NCBI GenBank assembly: GCA_000247545.1
Contig: CP003316.1
Location: forward strand, 1,087,233 to 1,151,232
DNA length: 64,000 nt
Source of the DNA: Pyrobaculum oguniense TE7
GTDB lineage: Archaea; Thermoproteota; Thermoprotei; Thermoproteales; Thermoproteaceae
Direction of reading: 5' to 3'
The notes beneath the pieces were generated by a model, which was not told the DNA's origin, did not search any database, and was given only the letters and a program-made list of their open reading frames with translations. Shown in pieces: positions 7,355-15,199 of this stretch (position 1 is its first letter; each line of letters begins with the position of its first letter). The position numbers were made by a program, and so were the translations under genes.

Positions 7355-7858
7355 TTACCAGTCCAGCCCCCTTACGGCTACGGCGCCTTTTTCGTAGTAG
7401 TGCTTCTCGGCCTCGACCCTAGTGACGAGGTCGAAAAGCTCTGCGAGCTGCGGCTCCCAGTAGTTCCCAGTCGCCACTAGGTGGGCCTCAACGCCTCTTA
7501 TCTTTACCAAGTCGGCCGGCCTCAGAAACCCCTGCCTAACCGCGTAGAGCACCTCGTCCAGTATCACCACGTCGTAGTTGTCCGCGGCCTCCAGCGCGTA
7601 TTCATACAAAAGCTTAGGGTTTCCGATATCGGTGAGGTAGAGGGTGTGGATGCCCAGCCTTCTCATCGCCTTGTACTCCCCCACCTCCTCCTGTTGGTAG
7701 TACGGAGTTTTCATAACGCCGGCGTACAGCACCCTTAGGCCGTGCCCTGCCGCCCTAAGCGCTATACCCAGAGCGGCTGAGGTTTTCCCCTTCCCACCGC
7801 CGTGGAAAGCAAGCCTCATGGCCCCAGTCCCGTCTCTGCATATATACCCATCGGCCAC
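7355..7858 (-). CDS. cobO: Corrinoid adenosyltransferase CobO/BtuR family
   Basis: The enzyme transfers the adenosyl group of ATP to the cobalt of cob(I)yrinic acid diamide or cobinamide. 167 residues, normal for the family. The P-loop GGGKGKTS at residues 20-27 is the shifted Walker A of CobA/CobO, and YDVVILDEVLYAV is the Walker B-like segment with the conserved Asp-Glu. Start GTG 7858 lies just after the cbiS stop, so it is read as the third gene of a cobT-cbiS-cobO operon; ATG 7819 is an alternative start. Family identity is clear. Confidence 0.92.
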   Translation of the reverse strand: MADGYICRDGTGAMRLAFHGGGKGKTSAALGIALRAAGHGLRVLYAGVMKTPYYQQEEVGEYKAMRRLGIHTLYLTDIGNPKLLYEYALEAADNYDVVILDEVLYAVRQGFLRPADLVKIRGVEAHLVATGNYWEPQLAELFDLVTRVEAEKHYYEKGAVAVRGLDW

Positions 7859-7859
7859 C

Positions 7860-8861
7860 TCAGCCGGGAGAGTACTTCTTCCTGTATAGGCTTAGGTAGA
7901 CGCCAGCTATCAGCGCCGACAACACGTCGTCGCTGAACATGGGCAGTTCGGGAAAGGCCCCCCTCTTCTTTAGCCTCTCCACCCAGTACGTGGCCAACAC
8001 TGCGTTGAAGCCGCCGAGGTAGTCGGCGAGGGCGACCCCCAGCAGTTCGTCTGCAACGACGCGGGCCGTGTCGGCTCTGTACTCCTCCGCGGCGAGGCCC
8101 GGTATCGCGCCGGCGGCTCCCAAGGCGTCTAGCTCCGCGGCGGCGAGGATGAGAGCCCAGACATTTGGGTCCTTCAAGACGTTGTCCAGAGCCTCAGCGA
8201 TTTCTCCATCAGACACGGGGAGGGGCGCCTTCTCCAGCGCCTTCTTGAAGATGCTTATAAACTCCTCCCTCTTGACCAACACCCTCTCGAAGAGGTCGAA
8301 ATTATCCCCCCTCCTCACTAGGCTGTACACCAGCCGTGAGGCTCTTCTCCCAAGCTCCGTGGCGGGGCCGGCGAAGTGCACCTCCTCTGGCTTGTCAGCC
8401 GGCACGAGGACGGCAACGGCGTCTGTGACCGTCCCGCCCGCACGGCGTCCGTTGCACCTAAGTAGCGAGTCCACCGCGGCTACGCACTTGGCCTCCACCG
8501 CCGTCCGCAAGAGGTCAGCCATCCCCCACCTAGAGAGCGGCGCGTTGGCGATGACCGCCACGTTTATTGTGCCTACGCAAGACGGCGGCGTCATGGCCAC
8601 CGTGGCGGCGGCGGCCACGGGCCCCTCCTCCGCGTAGGAAAAGGCCTCGGGAAGTTCCGCCGCTGTGAGGAAGACAACGGCGGGGGCGCCCACCTCCCGC
8701 CCTATGCCCTCTGCGTATTTTAAGTAATCGCCGTCGAAATCCCTCGCCACTTGGGCGAAGGCGACTGCCTCAACAACCGGCGGGGCTGGCAGTGTGGAAA
8801 GCGCCCTGTGAGGGCCGCCCAGCCAAAGCACCGCCCTTCCCCTAGATGTCTCCACCCTCAT
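7860..8861 (-). CDS. cbiS: CbiS: adenosylcobinamide amidohydrolase fused to alpha-ribazole-phosphate phosphatase
   Basis: 333 residues with two parts. Residues 1-180 are CbiZ-like: VGTINVAVIANAPL, VEAKCVAAVDSL and GTVTDAVAV are the conserved blocks of the hydrolase that cuts the aminopropanol arm from adenosylcobinamide so that it can be salvaged as cobyric acid. Residues 200-333 resemble CobZ/PgpA-type phosphatases (DELLGVALADYLGGFNAV, VYLSLY). That phosphatase removes the 5'-phosphate from alpha-ribazole phosphate or the final nucleotide. The same fusion was characterised in Methanopyrus as CbiS. Start ATG 8861 lies 13 bases after the cobT stop; the longer open frame upstream is an artefact overlapping cobT. 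Confidence 0.87.
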   Translation of the reverse strand: MRVETSRGRAVLWLGGPHRALSTLPAPPVVEAVAFAQVARDFDGDYLKYAEGIGREVGAPAVVFLTAAELPEAFSYAEEGPVAAAATVAMTPPSCVGTINVAVIANAPLSRWGMADLLRTAVEAKCVAAVDSLLRCNGRRAGGTVTDAVAVLVPADKPEEVHFAGPATELGRRASRLVYSLVRRGDNFDLFERVLVKREEFISIFKKALEKAPLPVSDGEIAEALDNVLKDPNVWALILAAAELDALGAAGAIPGLAAEEYRADTARVVADELLGVALADYLGGFNAVLATYWVERLKKRGAFPELPMFSDDVLSALIAGVYLSLYRKKYSPG

Positions 8862-8874
8862 CAGCCTCGGAGCC

Positions 8875-9867
8875 TTATCGCGTGGCCGTAACCCTCTCGT
8901 ACTCGGCCTCGACGAGGGGGAGGACGTCTCTCCCCACCAGCTGGGCGTAGAACAAGGCGCCGCCCATCCCCACGCCCTCCTTGACGTAGCCCTCCTCGTA
9001 CGCCCTAAGCCCCGGGTGCTTAGACGCGGCAAAGCTCACGTTAGCCACGTGGACGTTCCTCACCCCTACCTCCTCCATAAGTCCCCAGAAGTCGGCGTTT
9101 TTATCCTCGGCAATCCACCTAGTTGTGACTACATGGAGCTTGGACATCTCACCCCCAAGCGCCTTGTACAGCGCCGCGGCGGCCGCCATCTGGGTGCCGC
9201 CGGCGAGAACAGGCGCCCCACCGCCCTCCGCAACCCCCAGCGCCACCGCCGCCAAGGCGAGGTGGACGGGATCGCCCACTTGTCTCGCCGCCTCGAGGGG
9301 GTCTAAAGGCCGTCCAGCCCTCTCCAGGGCCTTCTTCACCACTGCGGCTTTCAACTCCTTTGGGTTATTGGGCGATGCCGAGCTCGTCCGGCCCCACGCG
9401 TCGTAGCCAAGCGCCACTAGTATCGCCATGGCCGTGGTGGTGCCGCCGGGTATGCTCTCCCCGATGTAAACGACGCCCAGTCTCCCCAGCTCCCTCCCCA
9501 AAATCTGCCCCCTCTTGACGATGTTTCCTGCAGCATCGCGGCTTATCGCGGAGAAGAAGCGGATATCCCTCCCCGGTTCTCCCCCCAGCTCCACATACGG
9601 CACCTTTGGCGCCCACCTGCTCCCCGCGTTTACCACCAGCTTGGGCACGTCATACGCCACCGCCCTAGTGACAAGCGCCGGTGTGGGGATGCCTTGTGGC
9701 GTCACCGGTATCACGTCAAGCGTAAGCGGCCTGCCCGCAATTAGGTACTCCACGTCCAGCGCAGGCGTCAAGTGGGTCAGCTCTGGAGAAGCTCCCGCCA
9801 CTGAGATGCCTGGTATGAGCGACACGTCGGTGGTTCCTATCACCACGACGAATATAGAGGGCCTCAT
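8875..9867 (-). CDS. cobT: Archaeal CobT-like nicotinate-nucleotide phosphoribosyltransferase
   Basis: About 330 residues of the archaeal branch of CobT (TIGR00303/UPF0284 type). The family is thought to make the alpha-ribazole phosphate used for the lower ligand. Recognisable blocks are GAVGSxSPEL-like LIPGISVAGASPELT near the start, IGESIPGGTTTAMAIL, and VLAGGTQMAAAAALY. Two starts are close: GTG 9873 and ATG 9867. The TATA box shared with the opposite operon is centred at about 9892, 25 bases from ATG 9867, so I choose that one. First gene of the cobT-cbiS-cobO operon. The catalytic residues of bacterial CobT are not readily aligned by eye. Confidence 0.85.
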   Translation of the reverse strand: MRPSIFVVVIGTTDVSLIPGISVAGASPELTHLTPALDVEYLIAGRPLTLDVIPVTPQGIPTPALVTRAVAYDVPKLVVNAGSRWAPKVPYVELGGEPGRDIRFFSAISRDAAGNIVKRGQILGRELGRLGVVYIGESIPGGTTTAMAILVALGYDAWGRTSSASPNNPKELKAAVVKKALERAGRPLDPLEAARQVGDPVHLALAAVALGVAEGGGAPVLAGGTQMAAAAALYKALGGEMSKLHVVTTRWIAEDKNADFWGLMEEVGVRNVHVANVSFAASKHPGLRAYEEGYVKEGVGMGGALFYAQLVGRDVLPLVEAEYERVTATR

Positions 9868-9886
9868 GACCACTAAAAACTCGACA

Positions 9887-9897
9887 TTTTTAAATAT
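9887..9897. promoter_or_regulatory. Shared, near-symmetrical TATA box driving two divergent cobalamin operons
   Basis: The only AT-rich element in the 48 bases between the two start codons is TTTTAAATATT. Its centre (9892) is 24 bases from ATG 9916 on the plus strand and 25 bases from ATG 9867 on the minus strand, the normal archaeal leaderless spacing in both directions. Only one transcription direction could be served at a time, which would tie the two operons together. Confidence 0.6.
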
Positions 9898-9915
9898 TGG
9901 CTAGTTCTCCATTTT

Positions 9916-10542
9916 ATGAACCTGAAGAGCGGAGGCCTAAAAGTGGCGATGTACAGCGGGGGGAAAGAGAGCGTTTACGCCGCGTTGCTGGAATGGCCCG
10001 TTGACCTCTTCCTGTTCCTCGTCTACGACTTCCCGAGGCCTTCCCCCCATATAGTGAACATAGGCCCGGCCGTGAGGTTCGGCTCTCTGCTCGCCCCAGT
10101 GCTGGTCAAGAAGCTGACCCGGGGCAGAGAGCTTGAGGAGAAGGCAGAGCTGCTGAGACGGCTCGGCGCCGCTGTGATAGTGGCAGGCGATGTTGACGTA
10201 GAGGAACACCTCAAGTACATGGAGAAGCTCGCCGCGTTGGCCGGCGCCTCTTTAAAAGAGCCGCTCTGGGGCATAGACCACGAGGAGTTGTTATACAAGG
10301 AGGTCGAGGAGCTAGACTTCATCGTGATAGGAGCCTCTAGGAGGGAGCTCCTCTGCCGCCGAGTCGGTAGAGATAACGCAAATGAATTCGCCGAGTTGGC
10401 CAAATCGCTGGGTGTTGACGTGCTAGGGGAGAGGGGGGAATACCACAGCCAAGTCGTAGCGGTGAAGAGGCTTGGCGCTACGGCGGAGCTGTCGTGTAAA
10501 GACGTCGTTGAAGTAGGCGGATACCACATCGCCGTGCTATGA
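9916..10542 (+). CDS. DUF71/COG2102 ATP pyrophosphatase, B12-associated branch
   Basis: 208 residues. The PP-loop SGGKES is at residues 14-19. The C-terminal signature reads GERGEYHS at about 171-178, whereas the diphthamide enzyme encoded at 40571 in this window has GEGGEYES. Comparative genomics of DUF71 predicted a separate subgroup linked to B12 salvage; the divergent motif and the position here, first in an operon with cobD, cobS and cbiB, fit that subgroup. Such enzymes activate a carboxylate as an adenylate for amidation. The exact substrate is unknown. The next gene starts within its stop codon (ATGA). Confidence 0.75.
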   Translation: MNLKSGGLKVAMYSGGKESVYAALLEWPVDLFLFLVYDFPRPSPHIVNIGPAVRFGSLLAPVLVKKLTRGRELEEKAELLRRLGAAVIVAGDVDVEEHLKYMEKLAALAGASLKEPLWGIDHEELLYKEVEELDFIVIGASRRELLCRRVGRDNANEFAELAKSLGVDVLGERGEYHSQVVAVKRLGATAELSCKDVVEVGGYHIAVL

Positions 10543-11363
10543 TCCTTAAGCTTCTCTCTAAATACGCCGACTGCGACTCCATATTACTGTCCGGAGGGGT
10601 TGACTCCTCAGCCGTCGCCGCGGCAACAGTCGCCCGGGGATCTAGGCCCCTTGGCGTAGTGGTCTCGCTCCGGGGGTGTAGGTCGGACCTCCCCTACGCC
10701 GCCGTTGTCTCCAGCAAGCTCTCTATCCCCCTCTCTGCGAGGATTGTGGAGAGGGGCGAGGCTGTGAGGGCAGCCGAGGAGGTAGTGGGGATCCTCAAGG
10801 TGTTTAACCCCATGGAGGTGGTGAACTGCGCCGTCGTGTACCTCGGCCTCTCCCACGCCGCGTCTTTAGGCGCGCACAGGGTGTGCACAGGTGACGGCGG
10901 TGACGAGCTGTTTCTCGGATACGACTTTTTCCGCAGAAGCCGCGATTTGGAGAGGACGAGGCATGATGTAGTTGGGAGGTGGCGCTTTTGTAGCTTCGAT
11001 ATCGGAAAGGCCCTAGGCGTAGAGGTAATCGCCCCCTTCACCCAGAGGGAGGTGGTGGAATACGCACTCTCTATACCCGCCGAGCTGGCCCTCGGAAAGA
11101 GACCGCTTAGGGAGGAGTTATCCGCCATATTGCCCGAGGTTGCGGCTAGAGAGAAGACGCCGTTGGAGAGGGGAAGTTGCTTCGACTTCCTCTACGACGA
11201 GTTTAGGAGGAAGGCAGGAGATGAGGTGGCCTACTTAAAGGCAGTTTTCGAGAGGATTGGGTTGAACTACCCCACGTCGCTTACCGGCTGTCCGCGTTGC
11301 GGATACGCGGGATTTGACGGGAGGTATTGCCCCATGTGCGGCTACTATGCACGGGGGGACTAG
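10539..11363 (+). CDS. Asparagine-synthase-like ATP pyrophosphatase with C-terminal zinc ribbon
   Basis: 274 residues. The synthetase-domain PP-loop LSGGVDSS is at residues 17-24 and the second conserved block GDGGDELFLGY at 118-128, as in asparagine synthetase B. The N-terminal glutaminase domain is absent. The C-terminus carries C251-x2-C254 and C264-x2-C267, a small zinc ribbon. It overlaps the DUF71 gene by 4 bases and cobD by 17, so its product is made together with nucleotide-loop enzymes. An amide-forming or adenylating step in corrinoid assembly or salvage is a reasonable guess; a true asparagine synthetase would be an odd passenger here. Confidence 0.75.
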   Translation: MILKLLSKYADCDSILLSGGVDSSAVAAATVARGSRPLGVVVSLRGCRSDLPYAAVVSSKLSIPLSARIVERGEAVRAAEEVVGILKVFNPMEVVNCAVVYLGLSHAASLGAHRVCTGDGGDELFLGYDFFRRSRDLERTRHDVVGRWRFCSFDIGKALGVEVIAPFTQREVVEYALSIPAELALGKRPLREELSAILPEVAAREKTPLERGSCFDFLYDEFRRKAGDEVAYLKAVFERIGLNYPTSLTGCPRCGYAGFDGRYCPMCGYYARGD

Positions 11364-12252
11364 CTGGAGGGATCCGCCAGTTTTAGATTTCAGCGACAAT
11401 TCAAACCCTCTGGGACCACCCCAAGCGCTCACTGCGCTTATAAAAGAGGCGGTGGAGAGGGGCGTCTACTTAAAATTCCCTGCAAACGCCGCCGAGGAGG
11501 TCTTGGCGGAGTACGAAGGGATCGACGTCGTGGCCTTCAACGGGGCGACTGAGGCGTTGACTGCGCTGATGGCGTACTTAAAGCCTAAGCGCGTGTTGGT
11601 GGAGTGGCCTAACTACACGGACTACAGCCGCATCGCCTCTCTGCTGGGTTTGCAGTGGAGGCACGCACGTGGCCCGGAGGAGGCTACCGCGGGCGACCTC
11701 TACGTAGTGTCAAACCCCAACAACCCCACTGGGCGCTACTTGAAGCGGGGCGAGCTGGCGGAGCTGGCAAAGCGGCTGGCGGCTAGGGGGGCCAAGCTCC
11801 TGGTAGACGAGTCCTTTATAGACTTCGTTGGAGGCGAAACCGCGGCGCCCGACGTCCCCGTGGCTAAGTCCTACGGCAAGCTTCTAGCGGCGCCGGGTCT
11901 GAGGGTGGGCGCAGTGCTTGGGATGAGGGACGAGCGGCTTATGGCTCCGTGGCGCCTAAACTCTATCGCCGATTTCGCCGTATACCACCTAGGCGCTGAT
12001 GGTCTTAGGAAGCACCGCGCCGCCACGGTGGCCTATGTGGCTGAGGAATCGCCGAGGGTGCAGAGGGAGGTGTCAAAATGTGCGGAGGTGAATCCCTCGC
12101 CGGTACACTTCTTCATAGTCAAGGGGCCCACCCCCCGGGGGGTCAAGGTGCGGCCTCTGGAGGACCACGGAATCCCCGGCTACAGGGTGTCCATAAGGAC
12201 GCCCGAGTTGAACAGAATTTTGGTAGAGGCTATCTGCCGTGAGGTGCGTTAA
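11347..12252 (+). CDS. cobD: L-threonine-O-3-phosphate decarboxylase CobD (PLP enzyme)
   Basis: 301 residues from ATG 11347, chosen because CobD proteins begin HGG...LDFSxNxNPLGPP, exactly what follows this ATG (MHGGTSWRDPP, then LDFSDNSNPLGPP). The PLP-binding lysine is K178 in KSYGKLLAAPGLRVG, and SNPNNPTG is the aspartate-aminotransferase fold I signature. The enzyme makes (R)-1-amino-2-propanol phosphate, which CbiB attaches to cobyric acid. Its start overlaps the preceding stop region and its end overlaps cobS. Histidinol-phosphate aminotransferase is the closest alternative but the N-terminus and context favour CobD. Confidence 0.88.
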   Translation: MHGGTSWRDPPVLDFSDNSNPLGPPQALTALIKEAVERGVYLKFPANAAEEVLAEYEGIDVVAFNGATEALTALMAYLKPKRVLVEWPNYTDYSRIASLLGLQWRHARGPEEATAGDLYVVSNPNNPTGRYLKRGELAELAKRLAARGAKLLVDESFIDFVGGETAAPDVPVAKSYGKLLAAPGLRVGAVLGMRDERLMAPWRLNSIADFAVYHLGADGLRKHRAATVAYVAEESPRVQREVSKCAEVNPSPVHFFIVKGPTPRGVKVRPLEDHGIPGYRVSIRTPELNRILVEAICREVR

Positions 12253-12895
12253 GTCACTCATCGCCTTCTTCACCGCATATCCCGTCGGCGGTGGGGAGCT
12301 GAGCTTTAAATGCGTGTGGGCCTTGCCATACCTCGTCGCGCCCCTCGTGGCGGCCCCCTCTGCGCTGCTCCTCTATCTCGGCATTAGCCCCGTCCTCGCT
12401 TACATCGCCCTAGTCGCGGCAACGGGCCTCCACCACCTGGACGGCCTCGCGGACGTTGCCGACGCGCTTATGGTAAGGGATAAGACGAGAGCTAGGGAGG
12501 TTCTGGATGACCCCAGAAAGGGAACTGCTGGCGTTTTCGCCGTGGTCGCCGCGATCGCCGTGGCCTCGTACCACCTCTCGGAGCCGGCGCAGGCGGCGGC
12601 CTCGGAGGTTTTCTCCAAGGCAGCGACGCTCCTCTTCGCCGGCTTCAGTAAGCCCTTTAAGCCGGGGCTCGGCGAGGCCTTTACCTACGTTGCGAGGAGG
12701 CAGTGGCCCGCCGCCATTCCGGCGCTTGTAGCCCTAGCCATCATCAAGCCGGCATCCTTCGCCGCTACGCTTGTGGTGAGCCTCGCGCTGTACTGGGTAG
12801 CGTATAGGCACCTCGGAGGCGCAAACGGCGATGTCTACGGCTACCTCCTCGAAGTGGCCAGGGTATCCTACATAGCTGCATGGAGCCTTGGCTGA
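12239..12895 (+). CDS. cobS: Adenosylcobinamide-GDP ribazoletransferase CobS
   Basis: Integral membrane enzyme that joins adenosylcobinamide-GDP to alpha-ribazole (phosphate), the last assembly step. 218 residues with several hydrophobic helices. The family signature HHLDGLADVADAL is at about residues 65-77, and the closing GGANGDVYGYLLE block is present. GTG 12239 lies inside the end of cobD; the stop overlaps cbiB. Length is slightly under the usual 240-250 but the conserved blocks are all seen. Confidence 0.9.
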   Translation: MRCVKSLIAFFTAYPVGGGELSFKCVWALPYLVAPLVAAPSALLLYLGISPVLAYIALVAATGLHHLDGLADVADALMVRDKTRAREVLDDPRKGTAGVFAVVAAIAVASYHLSEPAQAAASEVFSKAATLLFAGFSKPFKPGLGEAFTYVARRQWPAAIPALVALAIIKPASFAATLVVSLALYWVAYRHLGGANGDVYGYLLEVARVSYIAAWSLG

Positions 12896-13854
12896 AAGCC
12901 GTCGCGGAAGCCTATCTGTGGCTAGCGACTTGTGCGCTCGTTCTGGCAATGCCTAGTCACAGCCCGCTCCTCTCGCCAGACCCAACAGCGTTATTATTTG
13001 CGCTGGTGCTGGAGGCGGCGGACTTTCCCGCGAAATGGGACAACTACCTTGTCTCCAGACTTATCCCCCCGCGAGTCCATCCGGTGGCGTTGATATACGC
13101 GCTGGGCGCCTTCGTCATGCGGAGGTCGAGAGGTGTCCTAGGCGGCGTGGTCGTGTTGGCCGCAGTAACGCTTCCAATGACTACGGCGGCGATCGCCTTC
13201 AGGCTTGTGAGAGGCGACGAGATATACTGGTCCCTAGCCGAGGGCTACCTCCTCAAGCTATCCTTCTCCATTACCCACGTCACGTATGGATGTGCTTTGG
13301 GATACATCAAAGGCGAGGCATGTTGGGCTGTATCCCAGTTCGTGCGGCGAGACCTATCCGCGTGTAGACGAGAATTGGTCAACAGCGCGTGTATCGAGGC
13401 AGCGGCAGAGTCGTTGGTAGACTCCTACGTCTCTACGCTGTTCTGGTACGGCGTGTTGGGGCTTCCCGGCGCGTGGCTCCAGCGCTCCGTCAACACAGCA
13501 GATGGCCTAGCCGGCTTTAGGCACCACGGCCCCCTAGGCGCCCCGTCGGCGTATGCCGACACGGCGTTGAACTGGGCCCCGGCGAGAGCGACGGCCGCGC
13601 TACTGCTGGCTACATCGCTTAAGGCTCCTGGCGCGTTGCTATACATGTCCGCGTTGCCTAGCCCAAATGCGAGGTGGCCCATATCAGCGGCGGCGGCCGC
13701 CGTAGGCGCAGGAGTAGAAAAGGAGGGGGCGTACCGAATCCCGGGCCCCCGCCCCCACGAAGTCGATGTGATTAACGCGTTGGGAGTAGCCCACGCCGCG
13801 GCCGCTCTGTGGGCCTTGTTGATGGCCGTCAGCCTGCCGCTAAAGTTTATATGA
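12880..13854 (+). CDS. cbiB: Adenosylcobinamide-phosphate synthase CbiB
   Basis: 324-residue membrane protein. Family blocks: AAAESLVDSYVSTLFWYGVLG, then VNTADGLAGFRHHGP and LNWAPARATA. These correspond to the conserved N-x-x-D, NTxDxMxG and LNxxPAR motifs of CbiB. The enzyme condenses adenosylcobyric acid with aminopropanol phosphate. Last gene of the five-gene overlapping operon that begins at 9916. Start ATG 12880 overlaps the end of cobS by 16 bases. Confidence 0.88.
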   Translation: MEPWLKAVAEAYLWLATCALVLAMPSHSPLLSPDPTALLFALVLEAADFPAKWDNYLVSRLIPPRVHPVALIYALGAFVMRRSRGVLGGVVVLAAVTLPMTTAAIAFRLVRGDEIYWSLAEGYLLKLSFSITHVTYGCALGYIKGEACWAVSQFVRRDLSACRRELVNSACIEAAAESLVDSYVSTLFWYGVLGLPGAWLQRSVNTADGLAGFRHHGPLGAPSAYADTALNWAPARATAALLLATSLKAPGALLYMSALPSPNARWPISAAAAAVGAGVEKEGAYRIPGPRPHEVDVINALGVAHAAAALWALLMAVSLPLKFI

Positions 13855-14429
13855 GATGTTGCATACATAGGCGCGGGGCAGCCGGGATGGGAAGTACCGA
13901 GCCTTTACACAGGCCCAGTGGTATGAATAGGTCGCACCTGCGGCGTGACGATACTGTGTGTAGACAAATCCTAACAGCGGACTGCGGATGCGCTTCAATT
14001 TAGGGTCTGTGATAGGGCCCTCGCGGCAACCGTAATGGCCTTAGGTATCGGCGACTAACACGCAGGTCCCAGGCCGAGAAGGGCGAGGCTTTGTTCAATG
14101 GGAGGCCGATCGTTTTCATAACATATGTAGATATATAGATATTGTAGTTACCTTGTGAGATTTCGGTCTTGTCGCTGACTGGGTATCCCAGTCTCTCCGC
14201 CAGCCCCTCGGTATCTCGAGCCGCGGGCCTCTCATCCAGCCCTGGTGCTGGCTGTGGGTTGGCGTCCAGGAGGTAAAGTCCTAGCCGGGCTCCATCCTAC
14301 TTTTCAGATAGTCGTAAGCCATGAAGAAGGTCTCAACGACGCAGGCTGGCACTTGAAGGGGACCGGAGGCGCCGCTACCCCTACGTTGCCTCCTTTAAAG
14401 CTCGGGACTTGATCAGCGTAGGCTATGGC

Positions 14430-14545
14430 GGTGCCAGGCGTGTAGGGGTGGTACAAGACGTAAGCCAGCAGTGGATGTTCTAAGAGGAACGACGTCAAGT
14501 TGTACTTTCCAGTTCAAATGTCATGCACTGCCTCGGGTAAAAATC
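14430..14545 (-). pseudogene. HEPN-domain gene relic
   Basis: The minus strand reads PEAVHDI, a TGA, then TGKYNLTSFLLEHPLLAYVLY. The intact HEPN protein encoded at 23761-24135 has AEAEHDIRSGKYNLALFHLEQ followed by LALKYVLF at the corresponding place. The TGA replaces an arginine codon and the following frame diverges. The relic is non-functional; its value is as evidence for an old duplication with the neighbouring acyl-CoA synthetase relic. Confidence 0.65.
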
Positions 14546-14639
14546 TTTCTCTTTAAATGCTCAAGTCACGGCTGTGTTGACCACTATAAATCTTATAACT
14601 CCCCTTCCTTGTAGAATTAGCTACTGGCTGTGATTGCTT

Positions 14640-14820
14640 GCCTCTGATTTTTAGCCTGAGCCATGCTTTCTTGGTCTTCTAGGGTGGAAAAGTCGCCGAG
14701 CAACCGGCCCGCCATGGCCCTGGGCACCAGTCTCATGACTTTTCCCGTTCTTGTCTTTGGTAGTTTTTCTACCATGGCTATCTCGCCAAATACGGCTACT
14801 GGGCCGAGGAATTTGCGGAG
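14640..14820 (-). pseudogene. Acyl-CoA synthetase (AMP-forming) relic, C-terminal end
   Basis: About 60 codons on the minus strand read [28 protein letters not shown] and [12 protein letters not shown] in one frame. The intact ligase at 24293-26182 ends [29 protein letters not shown] and LGDLSTLEDEES. The catalytic lysine motif (TRTGK) is preserved. Upstream, fragments such as TEVEDIV around 15035 suggest more of the gene persists in broken frames up to about 15.1 kb. The rest is lost. Confidence 0.75.
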
Positions 14821-15199
14821 TTCACCTCACGGGATCTGGCAGGCTCCTTATAGCCGCCATCCCCGCCACACTGGTGCAGTGGGTCCCCAATACTAATCGG
14901 GGGGTTTGGGGAGTACGAGATGGCCTCCGTTATCTGACCCTCGGATAGGCTCACGAAGCGGAGTCAGCCTGTAACGGCGAGGACCCTGTCGGTTCCCGTT
15001 ACTTTTAGGCCGTGCTATACTATGTCCTCCACTTCTGTGTGACCTCAACTTGTGATCACAATGAGGCCCTAGGGGTGTCTGATACACAACGCCATGTCGT
15101 TCGGCAATCCCCCACTCCCATAATCCTAAGCCTAAGCGCCGTAAAAGTAGCTATCAATGAGGTTAGCCATCCGCACACTTAGCTCCCGAATTTCATATG

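Larger units (their letters stand above)
13855..15199. other. Gene graveyard between the two cobalamin blocks
   Basis: About 1.3 kb without an intact gene. On the minus strand it holds recognisable remains of a HEPN gene and of an acyl-CoA synthetase (listed separately), in the same order and direction as the intact copies at 23.8-26.2 kb. At 14081-14096 the minus strand has AAAGCCTCGCCCTTC, a terminal motif also found in mobile-element debris elsewhere in this window. The left third (13855-14300) is frame-broken and unrecognised. Confidence 0.6.

Noticed and set aside
9365-9616. Minus-strand open frame inside cobT
   Set aside because: Overlaps cobT in another frame, with glycine/arginine-biased composition and no motif.
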